Origin: CAVTWJ01 sp963849485
Lineage (GTDB): Bacteria; Oederibacteriota; Muellerivitia; Muellerivitales; Muellerivitaceae
Reading direction: 5' to 3'
DNA length: 64,000 bases
NCBI GenBank assembly: GCA_963849485.1
Contig: CAWKIF010000071.1
Coordinates: 1-64,000, forward strand
Both the position numbers and the translations under genes were made by a program. Below, in pieces: positions 54,166-62,923 of this stretch. Below the pieces are notes generated by a model. The model was not told the DNA's origin. It did no database searches and worked only from the letters and a program-made list of their open reading frames with translations. How positions within the stretch are numbered: position 1 is the first letter of the stretch; each line of letters begins with the position of its first letter.

Positions 54166-55014
54166 ATGAAATATCCCCTTAGAATTCATTTGCTCCTTTT
54201 ATTATTGGTCTTTATTCTCCCTGCTCCCTTGAGGGCTTGGGGAGCCTTGGGCCATAAAACCATCGCGTGGATAGCCCAGGACCGCCTAAGCCCGCGCGCC
54301 CGTTCCGCGGTTCGGGAACTTCTTGGCCAGGACCGGGATCTTCCTTCCGTTTCCACTTGGGCTGACGGCATCGTCCACGAGCGACCTGAGACTGCTCCCT
54401 GGCACTATCTCAACTTAGATGTGCGTTCGGGGGAGGGCCCTTTCGACTTGGAGGCGGCCTGCCATCAACAAGATGGCCTAGTGGATCAAATTGAGAAAGA
54501 TATGCGAATTTTGAGGGAACCATTTGCCAAAAAAAGCGCGAGGCGGGAAGCTTTGAAATTCCTGGTGCATTTTGTGGGGGATTTGCACCAGCCTTTGCAT
54601 TGCGCTGATGACCATGACCGAGGTGGGAATGAAAAGTGGTTTAAAATACCGGGCTCTGGCGGCAGAATCCGGGAGGCGTGGGTGAGCCTGCATGGTTATT
54701 GGGATGATCTTCTTGGTATTTATAAAAACAGCTCTCCTCGGGAGCTATCCCGTGAATTAGAAACCGGAGTGAGCGCTGAGGATGAAGTGAACTGGACCGG
54801 AGGCACCCCCGGCCAATGGGCTTATGAATCTTTCTTAATTGCTCAAAATCAAATCTATGATGGGATGCCTCCAGGGCCACTGCCAAAGAACCGTTGGGGG
54901 AGGGGGCTGCCGGCGGAGTATAAGAATGGAAAAATGAAACGATTAATAGAACAACAACTACAAAAAGCTGGAATCCGTCTTTCGTATCTATTGAATGATG
55001 CTTTAGGTCGTTAG
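54166..55014 (+). CDS. Secreted S1/P1-type nuclease
   Basis: A 282-residue zinc nuclease of the S1/P1 family. Signal peptide cleavage after PLRA leaves an N-terminal Trp, the expected metal ligand (WGALGHKTIAWIAQ). Further ligands are in STWADGI, PWHYLN, FLVHFVGDLHQPLHCADDHDRGGN and LHGYWDDLL. It degrades single-stranded nucleic acids, probably for phosphate or nucleoside scavenging in the periplasm or outside. It starts at ATG 54166 and is followed by a separate amidohydrolase gene. Confidence 0.93.
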   Translation: MKYPLRIHLLLLLLVFILPAPLRAWGALGHKTIAWIAQDRLSPRARSAVRELLGQDRDLPSVSTWADGIVHERPETAPWHYLNLDVRSGEGPFDLEAACHQQDGLVDQIEKDMRILREPFAKKSARREALKFLVHFVGDLHQPLHCADDHDRGGNEKWFKIPGSGGRIREAWVSLHGYWDDLLGIYKNSSPRELSRELETGVSAEDEVNWTGGTPGQWAYESFLIAQNQIYDGMPPGPLPKNRWGRGLPAEYKNGKMKRLIEQQLQKAGIRLSYLLNDALGR

Positions 55015-55115
55015 GTGTTAAGACGATGGGTTTCCAAACCGAACGCCTTTCTACCGTTAGAAAATTAAAACGGTATAAATTGGAAGCTTAAATCTTTTGA
55101 AAATCTCGGGGAACT

Positions 55116-56354
55116 ATGCTTAAAGCCGACTTGGCAATCCTCCACAGCGTTCTTTACGATGGGTTAAAGGAAAAACCGATCTCGGACTCGGTTCTATTGA
55201 TTTCCAGGGGAAGGATTCTCCATTTGGGGAATTACGCGGAAGCGCCCGCCTATGAGGCGTCCGAGGAAATCTTAGCCAAAGAGTATTTTCTTTTACCCGG
55301 CCTGATTGATCTCCATGTTCACGCCTTGACCGATGAAAAATGTTTAAAAAGTTTTCTATTAAATGGAGTTACTTCCGTTCGGGATCTGGCGAGTGATCCA
55401 TATGTCGCCCTGGAGTGGAAGGCGAAGGAACGTTCTGGTCGCATCTCCTCACCCCGGCTATTCACTTCCGGGCCGGTTCTGACCTGTCCGGGGGGGTATC
55501 CTGAGAATGTATGGGGGCCTGACGCGGCTTTTACTCTTAAAGGGAGGTACCAAGCCCAAGACCGGGTAAAAAAGTTATCAGGCTTGGGAATGGATGTAAT
55601 CAAAATCGGGTTAGAGAACGAACTGGGGCCTTGCCTTTCCAAGTCCGAGATGGAAGGTTTGGTAGAGGCGGCACATTCCCTGGGCAAGAAGGTCACAGCC
55701 CATGCCACCAATGAAATGGATTTTGAGTTCTGCTTGGCCCATGGGGTGGATGAGATCGCCCATATGCCTTCTCGGCCGGTTTCAGACGAACTCTGGAAGG
55801 AAGCGGTTCGAAAAAGAACACTCATTTTACCAACCCTGCATGCCCACGCGGGATGGGCCGAGGAATGGAAAAGGCGATTGGATCATCCTTTTGGCCAATT
55901 TTGCCGTCATGGATTTCGGGAAGGCCACCGCCAAAGCATACTCAACCTTGAAAAGTTTCTTTCACTAGGAGGTCGGGTCGCATATGGGACCGACGCCGGA
56001 AACCCGCATATGCCTTTCGGGGTATCCATCCACGAATGGAAAGACCTCCAATCAGCCGGATTAAGCCCTGCCCAATGCTTGAAAATGGCCACCTCTGATG
56101 CCGCTAAGGTTTTGGGGGATAACTCGATCGGTTCACTGGAAAAAGGGAAATGGGCGGATTTCGGCCTATACCAATTTGACCCCCTAGCCAACCCAGAACA
56201 TTTTCGGACCCTCAAGGTAGTTTATAAGGGGGGGGAAGCTTACCAGAAAGGGAGATTGGAATTTCCAAAGCCCTTCGACCTTGAATTTTGGATTAATCAG
56301 TGGGAAAAAACTAAATTCCGGAAGGGATGGTCAGATAAAATCTATCTCAAGTAG
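55116..56354 (+). CDS. Amidohydrolase-superfamily protein (imidazolonepropionase-like)
   Basis: A 412-residue metal-dependent hydrolase. The composite beta-sandwich is followed by the HxH metal motif in GLIDLHVHAL, Lys in VIKIGLENE, His in VTAHATN and DEIAHMPS, and the catalytic Asp in VAYGTDAGNPHMPFG. This arrangement is that of Xaa-Pro dipeptidase/imidazolonepropionase-like members. There is no signal peptide. The substrate, possibly a cyclic amide or dipeptide, cannot be assigned. It starts at ATG 55116 and stands alone. Confidence 0.9.
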   Translation: MLKADLAILHSVLYDGLKEKPISDSVLLISRGRILHLGNYAEAPAYEASEEILAKEYFLLPGLIDLHVHALTDEKCLKSFLLNGVTSVRDLASDPYVALEWKAKERSGRISSPRLFTSGPVLTCPGGYPENVWGPDAAFTLKGRYQAQDRVKKLSGLGMDVIKIGLENELGPCLSKSEMEGLVEAAHSLGKKVTAHATNEMDFEFCLAHGVDEIAHMPSRPVSDELWKEAVRKRTLILPTLHAHAGWAEEWKRRLDHPFGQFCRHGFREGHRQSILNLEKFLSLGGRVAYGTDAGNPHMPFGVSIHEWKDLQSAGLSPAQCLKMATSDAAKVLGDNSIGSLEKGKWADFGLYQFDPLANPEHFRTLKVVYKGGEAYQKGRLEFPKPFDLEFWINQWEKTKFRKGWSDKIYLK

Positions 56355-56578
56355 CGTAAAGCAAGATCGAAAAAAGTTATTGGGCGCATAAAATCCACAA
56401 GAAGGTTTTATTTCAAGAAGTTTTGGTTTTGTTAAATGTTTTTGGTTTTTAAAAAACCAAGTAGTGAAGTTTGATCACGAACCGAGTTAATCTTAACGTT
56501 GGGAAAGATTGAACAGAAAAGTCCATATTCTCTGGAAATCGCTGACATTTCTTCTAATTTGTTTAATACTTAACAAGG

Positions 56579-56584
56579 TATAAT
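56579..56584 (+). promoter_or_regulatory. Possible -10 element for rpoN
   Basis: A perfect TATAAT lies 24 bases before the ATG at 56609, giving a short leader. No good -35 hexamer is at 16-18 bases, so it is only tentative. Confidence 0.3.
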
Positions 56585-56608
56585 TCTTGCCTAATTACTT
56601 TATATCGG

Positions 56609-58147
56609 ATGGCATGGATTATGCGCCAAAACTTCGGAATGCATCAACGTATGCAGCAGCGCATGATTATGACGCCCATGCTGCAGCAAGCCATGAAGAT
56701 CCTCCAGTTGTCCACCTTGGAGCTCAAGGAGTGGGTGGAGAAGGAAATGACGGAAAACCCCGTCTTGGAGGAAGAGCAGGAAGAGGATTCATCCGAAGGC
56801 TCGGATGAGAAAGGGCTCCCACCCGCCCCATCCGCTGAGGTTTCTCCTGAAAACAGCGCCGCCGAAGCAGAACTGCTTGAGAAGCTTCGTCAGAGGTCCC
56901 CTTCAGATGTCGTTGAACATCTGAGAGAAGGGGACCATTTCGATGTCGAAGCTTGGACCCTCATGGGTCAGGGCGATGATTACGAGGGAAGTGGGGCAAG
57001 TTATGGTGGTTCGGAAGACTCCGGCTTAGAACAGGAAAAAAGGGATTATGTCGAGGCTTCCATCACCCGGACTGAAACTCTCGCCGACAGTCTGGAATGG
57101 CAGCTATTGTTGTTGGCCTCCGACGAGGAACAACAAATCATCGGGAAAATGCTTATTGGCAATCTGGATGAGAATGGCTATCTAACCGATAGTTTGGAAA
57201 ACATCGGCTCCTCCCAGAAGATCCCTCTGGAGAAGCTTGAGAAATCCCTCGAATTGATCCAATCATTGGAGCCGACAGGGGTAGGGGCGCGGAACCTGAG
57301 AGAGTGCCTGCTTCTCCAGCTTGAAAATAAGGTGGGTGAAACGGCCCTGAAGGCCTATCGAATTATTCGTGATTATTTTGAGGATTTGGAAAAACGTCGC
57401 TATCCGTCCCTCGCCAAAGCCTTGGATTGCTTGGAGGAAGAATTAAGGCCCGTTTTGGATTTCATTTCGACCCTGGACCCCAAACCCGGCAGGGCTTTTG
57501 TATCGGAAGAAACTAAGTACATCACCCCTGATGTAAGCATCCGAAAGATCGACGGCGAGTATGTGGTGGTTTTGAACGATGAGCCTGTACCCAAATTACG
57601 AATCTCGGGATACTACCGCAAATTATTAAGGGATAAATCAGCCTTAGGCGGCAAGGAAACCAAAAAATTTCTCGAAAACAAGATCCAATCCGCATTATGG
57701 CTCATCAAAAACATTGAGCAGCGGCGGAAAACCATTTTCCGGGTCACTGAGGCCATCTTTCGTATTCAGCGAGACTTTTTGGAGTCGGGTCTGGTAGGGT
57801 TAAAGCCACTGACTTTAAAACAAGTGGCCGATATGATCGGCATGCACGAATCCACAGTGTCCAGGGTGACGACCCACAAGTATGTTCAGACCCCGAGAGG
57901 TTTATTTGAGTTGAAGTATTTTTTTACCAGCGGCTTGGAATCCTCAGATGGAATGGACATTTCCTCCTTGACGGTAAAGGAGAAAATTAAAGAATTGGTG
58001 TCTCAAGAGCCTGCTCGCAAGCCCTATTCGGACCAGAAGATTATGCAGATTCTGACTAACGATGGTCTTTCCATTGCTCGGCGAACCATTGCCAAGTACC
58101 GAGAAGAATTACGTATTCCTCCGGCGTCCCAGAGACGAAAATTGTGA
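56609..58147 (+). CDS. rpoN: RNA polymerase sigma-54 factor
   Basis: A 512-residue sigma-54. Region I is QQRMIMTPMLQQAMKILQLS, followed by an acidic region II (EEEQEEDSSEGSDE), the core-binding domain, and the HTH region with MHESTVSRVTTHKYVQTPRG. The C-terminal RpoN box is ARRTIAKYREELRIPPASQRR. It recognises -24/-12 promoters and needs an NtrC-type activator such as the one at 12559. Either ATG 56609 or 56621 could be the start. It heads the hpf-ptsN-hprK-yvcK-PTS cluster. Confidence 0.96.
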   Translation: MAWIMRQNFGMHQRMQQRMIMTPMLQQAMKILQLSTLELKEWVEKEMTENPVLEEEQEEDSSEGSDEKGLPPAPSAEVSPENSAAEAELLEKLRQRSPSDVVEHLREGDHFDVEAWTLMGQGDDYEGSGASYGGSEDSGLEQEKRDYVEASITRTETLADSLEWQLLLLASDEEQQIIGKMLIGNLDENGYLTDSLENIGSSQKIPLEKLEKSLELIQSLEPTGVGARNLRECLLLQLENKVGETALKAYRIIRDYFEDLEKRRYPSLAKALDCLEEELRPVLDFISTLDPKPGRAFVSEETKYITPDVSIRKIDGEYVVVLNDEPVPKLRISGYYRKLLRDKSALGGKETKKFLENKIQSALWLIKNIEQRRKTIFRVTEAIFRIQRDFLESGLVGLKPLTLKQVADMIGMHESTVSRVTTHKYVQTPRGLFELKYFFTSGLESSDGMDISSLTVKEKIKELVSQEPARKPYSDQKIMQILTNDGLSIARRTIAKYREELRIPPASQRRKL

Positions 58148-58258
58148 CAAGTACGGGAACAGATTCGGCTGTCGATTGACTTCCCTTGGTCGGGTGTTAG
58201 AATAAACACTCTTTTTTAGGGGTCCTGACGATTTAACACGTCTTATTCGGGGGGGATT

Positions 58259-58819
58259 TTGTTTAGAAAAACCCAATCTCAATTCAAATTGAACATCACT
58301 AGTCGACATGAAAAGCTGAGCGAAGCCTTGACCAACCAGGTGGAGGCGAAAATTCATCGGGTGGAACGTTATTTGGGCCAAATTACCGAGGCTCATGTCA
58401 TCCTGACTTATGAGAGGAACCTGCATCTTTGTGAAGTGATTTTGACCGCTAGTCATTTAAAGCTTTCGGCCAAGGCTTCTTCCAGGGATATGTATACCTC
58501 GATTGATTCCGCTCTGGAAAGACTTGAAAAACAAGCCAAGAAAAACAAGGAAAAACGGGTTGAGCGGCGCCATGCCCCCGGAGCTAAGGCTTCCTCGGTT
58601 ATTCATGGGCTTATTCCCCCGGTTGTGGATGGTGAGGAGTTCGAAGTTATCCGATCCAAAAAACACGATATCAAGCCTATGACAGCTGAAGAGGCTGCGA
58701 TGCAACTTTCCTCTTCAAAAGATGAATTTCTTGTGTTTTCCGACGCTGAAACGGATAAAACTTGCGTGGTTTATAAGCGTAAAGATCACCATATTGGATT
58801 GATTGAACCGGAGTACTAA
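58259..58819 (+). CDS. hpf: Ribosome hibernation promoting factor, long form
   Basis: A 186-residue protein. The N-terminal S30AE domain, residues about 8-105 (ITSRHEKLSEALTNQVEAKI, HVILTYERNLHLCEVIL), and the C-terminal ribosome-dimerising domain (VIRSKKHDIKPMTAEEAAMQ ... FSDAETDKTCVVYKRKD) mark the long form that alone makes 100S ribosomes in stationary phase. It starts at TTG 58259. It is downstream of rpoN in the usual gene order. Confidence 0.95.
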   Translation: MFRKTQSQFKLNITSRHEKLSEALTNQVEAKIHRVERYLGQITEAHVILTYERNLHLCEVILTASHLKLSAKASSRDMYTSIDSALERLEKQAKKNKEKRVERRHAPGAKASSVIHGLIPPVVDGEEFEVIRSKKHDIKPMTAEEAAMQLSSSKDEFLVFSDAETDKTCVVYKRKDHHIGLIEPEY

Positions 58820-58862
58820 GTCGGGTTGACATTGGAAGCAACATCTTGGGGGAGGAGCCCTA

Positions 58863-59327
58863 ATGCAAATCCTGGATTTTTTAACATCTGACGCCATCAA
58901 ACTGAATCTGGAATCCAAAAACAAGAAGGATGCCATAAAGGAATTGGTTGAATTGCTGGTTAAGTCGGGCAAGGTCAAGGATAAAAAGAAAATGATCCAA
59001 ACCTTGTTGGAGCGGGAGGAACTGGGATCCACTGGTATCGGCCAGGGCATCGCCATTCCCCATGGAAAATCGGATACGGTTACTGATTTGGCTGCGGCTT
59101 TTGGTCTTTCCCCTGAGGGAATTAGCTTTGACTCCCTGGACGGGGAACCGGTGAATATCTTCTTTTTGCTAGTGGCGCCCGAGGGAGCTGCAGGCGCTCA
59201 TTTAAAGGCTCTGGCCCGGATTTCCAGCCTTTTGAAAGATAAATATTTTCGAAAATCGCTTTTATCGGCCAAGGCTTCCGAGGATGTAATTAAAATTATC
59301 CAAGAGGAAGAAAAACTTAAACATTAA
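58863..59327 (+). CDS. ptsN: PTS IIA-like nitrogen regulatory protein
   Basis: A 154-residue EIIA-Ntr/fructose-type IIA domain. The phospho-accepting His67 is in IGQGIAIPHGKSD. It receives phosphate from HPr-type carriers and usually regulates in place of transporting sugar. It starts at ATG 58863 behind GGGGGAGGAG. It lies between hpf and hprK, as in many rpoN clusters. Confidence 0.95.
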   Translation: MQILDFLTSDAIKLNLESKNKKDAIKELVELLVKSGKVKDKKKMIQTLLEREELGSTGIGQGIAIPHGKSDTVTDLAAAFGLSPEGISFDSLDGEPVNIFFLLVAPEGAAGAHLKALARISSLLKDKYFRKSLLSAKASEDVIKIIQEEEKLKH

Positions 59328-59521
59328 CACCCTATCATGACTTGGGTGGTAGGGTACTTCTGGCTTGAAGTGTGCGGGATTCCAAAATGGGATATTTCAT
59401 TCCCATTCCCAGCCAATCGATGAAGGGTGGAGTCACCCAAGCGTCTTTCTTGAAGTTAAATCGACCGGTCAAAGCAGCTCTCGGTTTTAATCTTTTAACC
59501 CCATGCCACCGGGAAAAAACC

Positions 59522-60493
59522 ATGAAAAAAATCTCAGTTGACACTCTCTTCCAACAGGCCAAGGAAAGGCTTCGCCTGATCCCCCTTGTCGAGGAGGGGA
59601 TGGGGGAACGCTACATCGTGAGCGTGGATATCAACCGCATGGGAATGGCTCTCACCGGTTACTTAAAGTGGTTCGCTTATGAGCGTCTGCAGGTTTTTGG
59701 GAAGACCGAGATCCATTATTTGTCGACTCTTAAGCCCGCCCAACGCAAAAAAATCTTTCAGACCCTCTTGGCTTACCGGATACCCGCTATCGTAGTTACC
59801 CATAAGGTCAAACCTCCACAGGAACTTATCGCCGAGGCCCGGGCCCAAAAGATTCCTGTTTTTACCACCCCTACCGCCACTACCAAATTCGTCTCGGAAA
59901 TTTCGGTGTTCCTGGAGGAGGAATTCGCACCTGAAACTACCTTGCATGGAACCCTTTTGGACGTTTATGGGGTAGGAATTCTCGTTCTTGGAACCTCGGG
60001 TATAGGCAAAAGCGAGTGCGCCCTGGATCTGGTTGAACGGGGTCATCGGTTAGTGGCTGATGACCTGGTCTACATCAAGAGACTAGCCAACCGTATTCTA
60101 ATGGGCTCCCGATCTGAGATTATCAAGCACCACATGGAAATTCGGGGTTTAGGAATTATCAATATTGAAAGCCTTTTTGGCGTAGGTGCTATCCGGGATA
60201 AAAAACGCATCGAATTGGTAGTGAGACTTGAAGAATGGGATGCCAAGAAAGAATATGACCGGCTTGGGCTGACACCCTCAACCCTTAAGATTTTCGACGT
60301 TGAGATCCCCACTTTCGTCATTCCTGTACGGCCCGGCCGGAACCTGGCTGTGATCATCGAGGTGGCCGCCATGAACCATCGACTCATGAAATTAGGCTAT
60401 TTTACAGCCCAAGAATTCGCAGATCGGGTCACTCGGATCATGGCTGAAGAGTCGGAACGGCAGAAGAACCAGGGAAAAGGGAAACCTGGATGA
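59522..60493 (+). CDS. hprK: HPr kinase/phosphorylase
   Basis: A 323-residue bifunctional enzyme that phosphorylates HPr on Ser46 and reverses it. H142 is in LHGTLLDVYG, the P-loop is GTSGIGKS at 157-164, and the HPr kinase signature EIRGLGIINIESLFGVGAI starts at 206. ATG 59522 gives normal family length; the open frame extends upstream to 59372 without similarity. It overlaps yvcK by four bases. Confidence 0.95.
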   Translation: MKKISVDTLFQQAKERLRLIPLVEEGMGERYIVSVDINRMGMALTGYLKWFAYERLQVFGKTEIHYLSTLKPAQRKKIFQTLLAYRIPAIVVTHKVKPPQELIAEARAQKIPVFTTPTATTKFVSEISVFLEEEFAPETTLHGTLLDVYGVGILVLGTSGIGKSECALDLVERGHRLVADDLVYIKRLANRILMGSRSEIIKHHMEIRGLGIINIESLFGVGAIRDKKRIELVVRLEEWDAKKEYDRLGLTPSTLKIFDVEIPTFVIPVRPGRNLAVIIEVAAMNHRLMKLGYFTAQEFADRVTRIMAEESERQKNQGKGKPG

Positions 60494-61755
60494 ACTGGCT
60501 ACGTTGGCTTTATCCCGGCATCCGTCTCAAACGTTGGCTTTTGCTGATTACCCTTTCCCTAGTGGTGCTGGGGGTGGGGTTTTCTGGTTTGATGAGCCAA
60601 CACACCGCTGGAATTCATTACAATCCACCCTTCATCCAGGAGTTTAGCGAACATATCCAGCGTCTGAAGTTTGCTGATTTTCTTCTGATCTTACTAGCCA
60701 TCCTTGGCTTGGTCATGGGAGTGAGGCGTTCTCTTTATTTCGTTTTGACCATCTTGATCCCAGCGCGGGAGAAAGAGTTTGTTAATATCGCCTATCACCG
60801 TCTCCGGTTAAAGAGGGGGCCTCGCATTGTAGCGGTTGGGGGAGGGACGGGGCTCCCAAACGTTCTCTACAGTCTAAAACATTATACCAGCAACCTCACA
60901 GCAGTCGTGACGGTGGCCGACGATGGTGGAAGTTCCGGGCGTCTTCGGAAAGACTTTGGCACGCCTCCTCCCGGTGACATAAGAAACTGTATTGTGGCCC
61001 TTTCCGACCAGGAAACCCTTCTCAATGATCTTTTTCAATATCGTTTCACGAGTCACGGTGACCTTAAGGGCCACAGTTTTGGTAATCTTTTTATCACTGT
61101 GATGAAGGAAATTACTGGGGATTTCGGAAGAGCCGTGGAAGAATCGAGTCGTCTTTTCGCAACCCGGGGTACGGTCATGCCGGTCACCTTTGATCCCATG
61201 GTCTTGCAAGCAAAGCTCAAGGACGGCCGAGTAATGACGGGTGAATCCCTAATCCCAACGGGAAAATCACCCATTGAGAAAGTGATGTTGAAGCATAAAG
61301 TAAGGCCCAATAAGGAAGTGCTGAAGGCCATTTTGGAGGCGGACGCTATAGTTTTGGGGCCGGGAAGCCTCTTTACGAGCGTGATCCCCAACTTGTTGAT
61401 CCCGGAGGTAGCGGAACGAATCGCCCTATCAAGGGCGGTGAAGATTTACATTTGCAATGTCATGACACAACCTGGGGAAACCGAAGGTTACACAGTTTCG
61501 GAACATTTAAAAGCCCTCTTTCGCCATACCGGCCCTGGTTTCGTTCATTACGTAATCGCGAACCAGGAAACGGCTCCAGCCTCCCTCCTTAAAAAATACG
61601 CCGATTCCGGTCAACAACCTGTGGAAGTGGATGAGGAACCTATTGAACAATTGGGTGTGAAATTGGTGAAAGCCAACCTGCTCCACAAAGAGGATTTCGT
61701 CCGGCACAGTCCTTTCAAATTGGGAAGGGCCATTATCCGGCGTTTAGTCATTTAG
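60490..61755 (+). CDS. yvcK: YvcK/CofD-like protein with N-terminal membrane anchor
   Basis: A 421-residue protein. The C-terminal ~320 residues are a CofD-like gluconeogenesis-factor domain: RIVAVGGGTGLPNVLYSLK, VTVADDGGSSGRLR, PPPGDIRNCIVALS, GHSFGNLFI, AIVLGPGSLFTSVIPNLLI and MTQPGETEGYT. The first ~95 residues add two hydrophobic helices (WLLLITLSLVVLGVGF; FADFLLILLAILGLVM), so it is membrane-anchored, unlike the soluble Bacillus protein. YvcK proteins bind UDP-sugars and influence carbon metabolism and cell shape. It overlaps hprK by four bases. Confidence 0.92.
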   Translation: MNWLRWLYPGIRLKRWLLLITLSLVVLGVGFSGLMSQHTAGIHYNPPFIQEFSEHIQRLKFADFLLILLAILGLVMGVRRSLYFVLTILIPAREKEFVNIAYHRLRLKRGPRIVAVGGGTGLPNVLYSLKHYTSNLTAVVTVADDGGSSGRLRKDFGTPPPGDIRNCIVALSDQETLLNDLFQYRFTSHGDLKGHSFGNLFITVMKEITGDFGRAVEESSRLFATRGTVMPVTFDPMVLQAKLKDGRVMTGESLIPTGKSPIEKVMLKHKVRPNKEVLKAILEADAIVLGPGSLFTSVIPNLLIPEVAERIALSRAVKIYICNVMTQPGETEGYTVSEHLKALFRHTGPGFVHYVIANQETAPASLLKKYADSGQQPVEVDEEPIEQLGVKLVKANLLHKEDFVRHSPFKLGRAIIRRLVI

Positions 61756-61977
61756 TGTTTTTGGGTGTTAACGCAAACAATAATGTGAGGACAGAATCAA
61801 GGGATTGTCTTTGGTATGCGGGGTTATCATCAACAAACGTGTGTTTTTTGATTCTTTGCCGTGAGTTTTGTGTTCTTATGGGATTGTTCCAAGGGCAGTG
61901 AGCGGATTGTTACTGGCCACAAGCGCGATTATTATGTTGGCCATATGATGGACCCTTTTGTTCCGGAAAGGAAAGTT

Positions 61978-62391
61978 ATGATCGGAATAGTCGTTGCAAC
62001 GCATGGGGAGTTAAGCAAGTCGTTGGTAGGCACTTTAAAAATGATATTAGGGGAAGTTCAAGGTCTAACCTCTGTCTCGCTAGAAACCTCCGATTCCCTG
62101 GAATCATTTCAGGAGAAAGTCGTGAAAGCCCTGTTGGCTGTGGATCCGAAAGGGGAAGGCTCCTTTGTATTAGTGGATATGCTTGGCGGAACCCCATTTA
62201 ATGTTACTTTCCGTCTTTCACAGGAAAAGCCCATCCAGTTGATTACGGGGGTTAATCTTCCCATGTTGCTAAAGGCGGTTTCTCACCAGGGGGATTCGGA
62301 TATTAAAACCTTGGCCCCCGAAGTGGCCAAAGCGGGCAAGGATGGGGTTGTGTGGGCCCGGGACTTGATCCAAGGCTCAAACCGGCTTTAG
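61978..62391 (+). CDS. Mannose-family PTS IIA component
   Basis: A 137-residue EIIA-Man-type domain. The phosphorylated His9 is in MIGIVVATHGELS; LVDMLGGTPFNVTF is a family hallmark. ATG 61978, behind GGAAAGGAAAG, is the correct start; the longer open frame from 61861 adds unrelated residues. It is followed directly by IIB. No IIC or IID membrane gene is visible, so it may be regulatory. Confidence 0.93.
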   Translation: MIGIVVATHGELSKSLVGTLKMILGEVQGLTSVSLETSDSLESFQEKVVKALLAVDPKGEGSFVLVDMLGGTPFNVTFRLSQEKPIQLITGVNLPMLLKAVSHQGDSDIKTLAPEVAKAGKDGVVWARDLIQGSNRL

Positions 62392-62399
62392 GGGAAAAA

Positions 62400-62912
62400 A
62401 TGGACTTACTGCTGGCTCGAATCGACGACAGGCTCATCCATGGACAAGTGGTGGTGGGGTGGGTACGTGCTCTGAATATTGAAAGGCTGGTGGTGGCGAA
62501 TGATTCCATTGCCGCTAACGCAATGCAACGCACCCTCATGGAAATGGCTGTACCATCTGGGTTAAAGGTAAGCTTGTGCACCATTCAAGAAGCCGCCGAT
62601 GTGACAAGGGGGATCGGTTCAGAAAAGACACTTCTTCTATTTAGTAATCCTCAGGACGCCTTGGCCTTTACCCGGGCGGGAGGAAAAACGAGTTCCATTA
62701 ATGTAGGGGGCATGCATTTCTGCAATGGAAAGCGGCAGGTTTGCCCCATCGTCTGTGTGGATGAAAGGGACGTGCAAGCATTCAGGGAACTTAAATCTTT
62801 GGGTATGGAGCTGGAAGTGCGAGCGGTTCCGGGGGATACCCGGGAGCCTCTTGATAAATACCTACCGGAGTTAAAGGCGGGCGCGTCCCCCCCTTCTCCT
62901 CCGGGACATTAA
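62400..62912 (+). CDS. Mannose/sorbose-family PTS IIB component
   Basis: A 170-residue PTS IIB of the mannose/sorbose type. The phospho-His14 is in LARIDDRLIHGQVVVGW, and NVGGMHFCNGKRQ is typical. The C-terminal tail is Pro/Ser-rich. It starts at ATG 62400, eight bases after the IIA stop. It accepts phosphate from IIA. With no permease next to it, it probably signals carbon state to other proteins. Confidence 0.93.
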   Translation: MDLLLARIDDRLIHGQVVVGWVRALNIERLVVANDSIAANAMQRTLMEMAVPSGLKVSLCTIQEAADVTRGIGSEKTLLLFSNPQDALAFTRAGGKTSSINVGGMHFCNGKRQVCPIVCVDERDVQAFRELKSLGMELEVRAVPGDTREPLDKYLPELKAGASPPSPPGH

Positions 62913-62923
62913 CTGAGGAACCC

